64,000 nt of DNA from Nemopilema nomurai. Its lineage: Eukaryota; Cnidaria; Scyphozoa; Rhizostomeae; Rhizostomatidae. Where the stretch lies: assembly GCA_003864495.1 (NCBI GenBank), contig ML133486.1, positions 176,452 through 240,451 on the forward strand, written 5' to 3'. Position numbers and translations under genes: made by a program. Positions within the stretch are counted from its first letter, which is position 1. The number at the start of each line of letters is the position of its first letter. Of the stretch, positions 57,953-64,000 are shown one piece after another. Under the pieces are notes generated by a model. It did no database searches. It was not told the origin of the DNA and was given only the letters and a program-made list of their open reading frames with translations.

Positions 57953-59336
57953 CAGTGGCGAACTCAAGGCCCTGCTGGTCCTGCTGGTCCTGCAAAGATT
58001 TTCAAAGATAAGTTTTTTTTTAACAAAAAAATATTTTTTCCTCATGGTAAATCATGCCCCGAATTTCCCGTTTAGAGCGCGATATTTCATATAGGTGTAC
58101 CATTCTTACATATATGGTCCTGCTCTATACTATGGCAGCCCTGTATTTTGGTCCTGCTCATAAGTATGATACCCTATGTTTGGTCCTGCTTCACAATCGA
58201 TTTTTTAAATTTGGTCCTGCTTAACAATAGTCTAGAACAAAGAGCAGTCCTGCTCAATCTGGAGAGCAGAACCTTGCCAGAATAATAATCACAACATGGA
58301 GCAAGCTGTAGTGTTTTGATTGGTTTAGGGCTTGCCGATGTAGTCCTAACAGCATTGTTTTAAAAACCTTTGGTCCTGCTATTTCTGAGAGCAGAACCTG
58401 CATTAGCTGAAGATCCCTGTAGCGTATCGTAAATTCTCATTTTGAATTCGAGTCAGACTAGACTGCCATTTTGTAAGAATGTCGAATGAGTATATCGAAG
58501 AATATGAATATTGATAAATAATCATGTATCAACTTCGTGCAAAAGAATTTCTTGGCGATAGAGATCTTGTTTCTCAGTTACTCAAGAAGCCTTTTGCTGC
58601 AAGGAATGTGACTGAGCAAAATCTCATGGTGCAGCAACCAGTTCGGTCCGTTATTTAGCGAGCGACATTCGATTAGACATTCGTGTATACATTCGGACTT
58701 TTATTGCTTCTTATAAAAAAACTAAAGAAGATGATAAAAAGATATTTCATGGTGGGAAATCTGGCTTGATTATCTGTTGATTGCTGTATTTGTTTATAAT
58801 AACACGCGCTTCACTTTCGAAGATGAGCGAAATGGTTGAAAAATCTTTGACACGGCTTAGAAATTAGACATTTGAGGTGTGAAACGGCATATCCCGATTT
58901 GGAAAAATATACGACTTAAGGGCAAAAACAAAAATGGGAAATCGACACAAAACAACAGAAAACCCACCTTTTCTTCAATTGCTTACCAATCGAAAGCGTG
59001 AAACTACAAAACTCTAACTTCAGAAGATTCCTGAAAACAGCTCCGAGGAAACCCCCAAATGAAAACATCACCAAAAGGTGTCCCTAAATAACTTTTGCAA
59101 AACTGTTCAGATTTTTATGAGACTTGATATACATCCTTAAATCGATGTACCTGACATGTAATAGGGGGTCTTGTTTAGTTATTTTAAGTTTTGGCGAAGT
59201 TGATGACACCCCTTCGACACAGCTCCATACTGAAGCCTTATAGAAAAGTTCTCGAATGTCGATGTCCCTAAATAAAATTTGCCAGGCTGATCGGATTTTG
59301 AGCAGGACCATCAGATCTAGGCTAGCTTCGCCACTG
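57953..59336. mobile_element. hAT-like non-autonomous element E2, copy B
   Basis: Ends are CAGTGGCGAA at the left and CAGTGGCGAAGCT on the minus strand at the right. Perfect TTTCCACG 8-mers lie on both sides (57,945-57,952 and 59,337-59,344). It has the same GGTCCTGCT cluster as copy A, with one extra unit at about 57,972-57,990 and one inverted motif near the right end (59,300-59,309). No transposase is readable. Confidence 0.85.
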
Positions 59337-60214
59337 TTTCCACGAGATATTGGAAGCTTTTTCAAACGATTCGGTTAAGCAGTAAGACAACAGTACACAA
59401 GAATGCAAACCAAATAATTCCACCAAACAAGCAACATCCTTTCAAACGCAATCCCAAATAACTTTTTTGCCTGTCTAATTTTTACCACTACTCGCTCAGC
59501 ATAATCTCTGCTTTATAATAAACAAAAATTAGTGATTAATATTTTGCAATAGCTAGCAACAGTGGAACCGATATTACATACATCAAACACTTTTCGTCCG
59601 ACACTTCACAGTGTATGCAAGCGTCGGAAAATGACCAAAAGCTGACAAAATAAATATCCAGTTACGGATCAAAAACACTAGAGGATGGCAAGAAGGGTGC
59701 TTCTTTTCATGCCAATTTTCTTATTCTCAAACGACGATGAGATATTTTCGGCATTCGAGAACGATGAAACTCAGTACATAGAATATTTGACATCAATTTC
59801 TTTTAAAGAGCAAAACTTTAAGTCCTATGCACATTTATATATTCGATAATGTTATGAATGTGTGTAACCAATACTTCGTTGTTCTTGTTATTGGATATCA
59901 AATAAAATTTTCCATAGCTAGCATTCTAGATAGGAAATCGCGATTAGTCAAGAACAGATTACATGCACAAGATTAATCTGTGAGAAAGCAAGTATTTGAT
60001 ACTAGGGTGAGGGATCGATTCTGTATTAGTAGAGAAGTGGCAAACAAGTCTTGGGCGAGGTAAGCAAGGAATAACGGAAAGAAAAATTGAAACAAGTCCA
60101 TACCAATCTGGCAAATCTTTTTGGTAAGAGAACGGAATAACATTTTTCATGAAAGAGAAATTCACTTTTCGTTCCCAGAGTTTGACAAGTTTTCAATCTT
60201 AAGAATAAACAACA

Positions 60215-61147
60215 ATGACCAATTCAAGCAAAATTGAAACATATTATTGTCCATCTATGTGGCCTCTGGACATGCCATCAGACTATCTGAACTTCTTCTC
60301 TTTTGTCTATGCAATTTTATCGGTCATCATCGTATTCTGTAACTAGGCTCTAATCTACGGACTGTATAATATGCAGCAGTTCAACACAATCGCAAACAAA
60401 CTCATTCTGCTGATTAATCTGTCCGACCTTGGAACAGGAATACTAGTTCTACAAGTTCCGTAACTGTGTATTTGAGCTTGCTGTTCAATATGGCGCATTC
60501 CTTCTGGGATATTTCTCATTTTTCGTATTGATGTATGTATCAATAGATCGCTTCTTCCAGATGAAGCAGCTAGTGAGGTACAGTGCATTCATGAACGAGT
60601 TTCGAATGAAGGTCATCGTCGCAATTGGCTTCGTAACATCGGCAATAATCGCATATATACCGATAGCGATTCCTTCTTTCTTACTGCAATCTACGCAGAA
60701 CACATTTAATCTAATGTGTATCGTGTTTTTTGTATGCATACAAAGACACTTAACAGAATTGCAGTTCATGTAAAGACGTTGAAGAGGATACAAGAGTTTG
60801 CTAGTGAAGATGCAGAGAACAAGCAAACCATGCGCAAAATCTTTGAAACAAGGACAATTAGTCTTGTCCTTGGTGCATTGTTGATTCTTTATTATCCCTT
60901 CAACATTTCCTCAGCTGTTTGGACATTACGTCATGGATATTACAAATACCATCGAGGCAGAAATCCTCCAGTAGGCATGAATGTTCTTGAGTCTTTGGAA
61001 CATATAATTGTGCTGAGTGATGCATCTATCAATGCAATCTTAGTTGGCAATGGTAACAGCGTCGGGAGAAGGTTTTTTATTGCAGCATTTCCCAGAAGAA
61101 ATCTATCAACAATGAAAACAGTACATGTCTTCCATGATAACGATTGA
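60215..61147 (+). pseudogene. GPCR pseudogene B2
   Basis: Sister of A2, with the same TAG in TM1 (60,344-60,346) and the same TM2-TM3 deletion. The later part is better preserved than in A2. Open stretches cover the end of TM3 to TM5 (60,528-60,773) and, after a frameshift near 60,725, loop 3 to the end (60,716-61,147). The latter contains LYYPFN, NASINAI-like DASINAIL and the tail FPRRNLSTMKTVHVFHDND. The DRY position is DRF. Not functional. Confidence 0.85.
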
Positions 61148-62467
61148 GGAAAAGAATGCCAAGATCGATGATAATGTTTTGCTTTCGTCTGACGGGAATC
61201 TTCTTCTGATATAAGTACTTAAACAATTTTAAGACTACAACTATAAGTATTTTTTCAACTGTAAAAGTGTATTCCTTAATCTGTGATGTCCCACCTATTT
61301 GGATATTCAGGACAATGGAGTTTCACGATTTCAGGAAAGTAGTATGAAAAAAGGGTGTACAATTTGGAAGATATTTATAGATACAGCTTTATCAAAATCG
61401 CTTATGTGACTAACCAACAGTTTCGTTAACAGGTCACTATGAATAAAGAGTGTACAATTTACCAAAATCTGCATTTGGGCTTACTTGGGTAGAATCCAAA
61501 GATTCAGGTTCTCAAACATCCAGGTCAACATGGCAACCAATTGTAGGCCATGCTAGGAATAACTTCTTTTATCAAACTATGGCAATAGAGTTGTAATTAT
61601 ATATCATTGCTTTCTAAAAATTCTATTGGCTTTTAAGGGTAGACTGTTCTATAATCTAGCTCAGTTTAATTGCAATTTTGGAAATTTGTATATATTTCAA
61701 ATAATCTCTAAAGTCAGCATTAGTTTATTTATCATTTCTAGAGGTATAGGTACATATCTAGATATGCTAAGCCTGAAATCTACTGACCAAGAGAAAGTCT
61801 ACTGTTCTATAATGATGACTAAATATATCATGTAACTTTTGTATAATCCTATTATACCAATTAGTACAATCATATTATAATCCATATAATAGTGATTCCA
61901 CATAGAATCAAGCAACTCCATAAATAACAGAAATAAATCTATGAATACTAGTAGAATGAGGAATTGAAAGCTACATAAACTGCATCTGCCCCATCCACAA
62001 ATGAGTGATTAGATTCTTATCACTCTCTGGTTTATCTTCTTTATCTTCTTATTCTGTCGTTTAGCACTTTTTCCAGACTTGTAGTCATACAAACTTGTGT
62101 AAAATATTTCTTTTTCTGGAATCTTTTTCTTAGCAATTAGAACTTTGAGATACTTGGCTAGTTTATCAATATCTTTAAGCAAGTCATTAACTAATAACGT
62201 ACAACCATTAACATTTCTCCTCTTTTCCTTTCATAGCAGATTGAATATCTATACTAAACTATCAATATTGCTATCAGCAAGATTGCCTGCTATCTACAAG
62301 CACGTAAATCAAAAGTCCAAGAAAGATGATACTCCACAAAGTTAGGAAAAATCCCATTAAAATAGGAAAACTAAGCAGTTATTTGACACTTTTCATTGTA
62401 GGATACTATAAGCTTCATATGTAAACTCCCGTGTTCTACAGTGGCCTCAAATGATATCCGCTGAGTC
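61148..62467 (+). other. 3' flank of GPCR B2
   Basis: Near-identical to 35,915-37,191, with a short extra AT-rich segment around 61,850-61,890. No gene was recognised. Confidence 0.6.
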
Positions 62468-63806
62468 CAGGGGTGGATCCAGAAAATTTTCTGACCGTTG
62501 CTCAACTTTGAATGTGCCACACCCGATAAAATTACTACACCCTATATTAAATTCGGTTTCAATGATCTATATAGAATAGTAGCTACGATATGTTTTGAAA
62601 TTTATATACTTTGTGTTTGGTATAGGGTATTTCAGCCTGAAGAATAATTAATGAACATTTAGACTCTTAGATAAATAAACAGATAAGAATTTTGGGAATA
62701 GATGAAACTTGAGCATTTTTATTGAAAGAACCTTTCTAGCAAATTCAATTCGTGAGTCACGTTAGCATTGTTCCCATCTTGCTCTATCACTTAATAGGTA
62801 AATATCCTAATTAAGAAAAATCACTGAAAGGATGGCTGTCAATAAAGATTAGCGTGGAGATGCCATCACTTTCAGAAAGCAATTATCACCACCATGACGT
62901 TTTGTCGTGAAATCATCAAGAACAAAGTTGCAAAATGCATGGTCTAGTCACTCAAGTCCGCTGATTAACCCTTCGCGCTATGTAGCGCCTCTTATAGAAT
63001 TTCAACATGTTTTATTGTTAAGAAAAAGCTTTCTTATGAAAAATGGCGGATACACCGATTTCTGAATGTATAAAAGATGTTGCTTTTTTTAACTGCCAGG
63101 TGCAAATTCCCAGGGCGACCTCAACCTAAATAACATTGTTCCGTAAATAAAAACACATAATAGTTGATCTGAAATTAAGGCATAACAAAACTATAAGCCA
63201 TGGCCTCTCTCTCTTCCACCATCGGTAAGCTGAAGTCAGCAAATGAATCAATGAAATTTTTGCACCTCCAAAGTATGATCGCCTCCCCTTCTCTAACACA
63301 TCGATTGCCACCAATTTGATTCTATTTACAGCGTCAAACTGTTCATTTTTAGAAGCATCTTGTAAGCACGACAGAAGATTCTTTCACTCATCTATCTCGT
63401 CCTACGAATGAGGTACGCCCGTAAAGGAATACAAGCGAATGAATCCTAATCGTTTATTGGTTATTTCGACCTGACCGGTGAAAATGCAAGTGATTGGCAA
63501 ATATTCGATCTGAGCACCGGTGAGAAAGTAGATGATTGGCTAGCTCCATTCTTGAGGACTTTATTCTACTGACCCACCGGTGCTCGGAATTCAATTGAAT
63601 AACAGAATTTCATTGAGGTTGAAATTCGGAATTCGTAATGTTACTGATCAGCATTCAAATTCTGTCTGAATCTTTTTCCGGTAAATACTCTACTTTGATT
63701 TGAAACTCTAGCGCAGCAAAACAAAGCAGTTCAGATAGAAATTTTGTATTTTCGTGTAAAAGAGGGGAAAAATATCGAATTTCTCATTGGTAGAAGGTGT
63801 TTGTTA
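62468..63806. mobile_element. hAT-like element E3, copy B, right end lost
   Basis: Starts with the same CAGGGGTGGATCC terminus as copy A and follows it to 63,806. The sequence then changes to a tandem repeat about 110 bp before the expected right terminus. Confidence 0.7.
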
Positions 63807-64000
63807 TAGGTATAGATATAGCTACTTAAGGGTACATATAGAGTAGCTACTTGAGGTCATATAGATATAGCTACTTAAAGGTACATATAGAGTAGCTACT
63901 TAAGGACATATAGATATAGCTACTTAAGGGTACATATAGAGTAGCTACTTAAGGACATATTAGATATAGCTACTTAAGGGTACATATAGTAGCTACTTAA
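63806..64000. repeat. 49-bp minisatellite, reaches window end
   Basis: 'gatatagctactt' recurs at 63,815, 63,864, 63,913 and 63,963, giving a unit of 49-50 bp. Each unit is itself a dimer of two half-units sharing TAGCTACTTAAGG. Four units are visible and the array continues beyond the window. Confidence 0.9.

Larger units (their letters stand above)
50520..63806 (+). repeat. Segmental duplication, copy B
   Basis: The block is collinear with 27,141-38,489 in the same orientation. It contains the 2.17-kb insertion at 51,055, GPCR B1 (56,195), E2 copy B (57,953), GPCR B2 (60,215) and most of E3. It lacks the 366-bp segment of copy A (junction about 55,280). Similarity stops at 63,806 where a minisatellite begins. 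Confidence 0.9.

Overview
The window is AT-rich eukaryotic DNA from an invertebrate animal. It holds a cluster of intronless rhodopsin-like (class A) GPCR genes and pseudogenes embedded in decayed transposable elements. There are no bacterial signals such as operons or ribosome binding sites. The single-exon receptor expansion, the CR1/L2-like LINE relics, a Penelope-type reverse transcriptase, several hAT elements and a multi-copy invertebrate gene family all fit a cnidarian (my best guess, about 0.6). The species cannot be named from sequence alone.

Layout. Bases 1-9,095 form a large imperfect inverted duplication: arms about 1-3,110 (minus) and 5,925-9,090 (plus), with a roughly 2.8-kb spacer. 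Each arm carries a GPCR remnant and ends in a tRNA-like SINE piece. A LINE relic follows (9,245-10,400), then a broken GPCR (11,198-12,100), a Penelope-type RT remnant (13,470-14,070) and an apparently intact GPCR (16,354-17,322) whose 3' flank is the same sequence as the distal part of the inverted arms. Bases 20,738-22,700 are a second LINE relic. A complete-ended hAT element (22,839-24,706) sits upstream of a GPCR stub (25,252). Another truncated GPCR lies at 26,602-27,129.

From 27,141 the window is dominated by a direct segmental duplication of about 11 kb. Copy A is 27,141-38,489 and copy B is 50,520-63,806. Each copy carries two GPCR loci (A1/B1 and A2/B2) and two short hAT-like elements. 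Copy B also carries a 2.17-kb insertion encoding a decayed protein of a multi-copy invertebrate family, and it runs into a 49-bp minisatellite at the right edge. Between the copies are two apparently intact minus-strand GPCR genes (41,365-42,297 and 46,646-47,560), a GPCR 5' stub, a truncated hAT and a non-LTR RT relic.

Of about 13 GPCR loci, three have uninterrupted reading frames (16,354; 42,297; 47,560). Two more (A1, B1) are each broken by a different single-base deletion, and the rest are clearly dead. The receptors keep N1.50, D2.50, DRY and P6.50, but have NPxxY changed to N[P/G/A]xxN and a very short second extracellular loop. Most share an upstream block about 275-292 bp before the start codon; in three copies it contains a perfect POU octamer. 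The intact genes probably encode plasma-membrane chemoreceptor- or peptide-receptor-like proteins; the ligand cannot be inferred. The most useful discoveries are (i) an insertion with a paralogous empty site that carries a widespread unknown protein family, (ii) hAT-like elements with internal motif clusters, (iii) a retroposed structured small RNA-like insert with an empty site, and (iv) the birth-and-death record of the receptor array.
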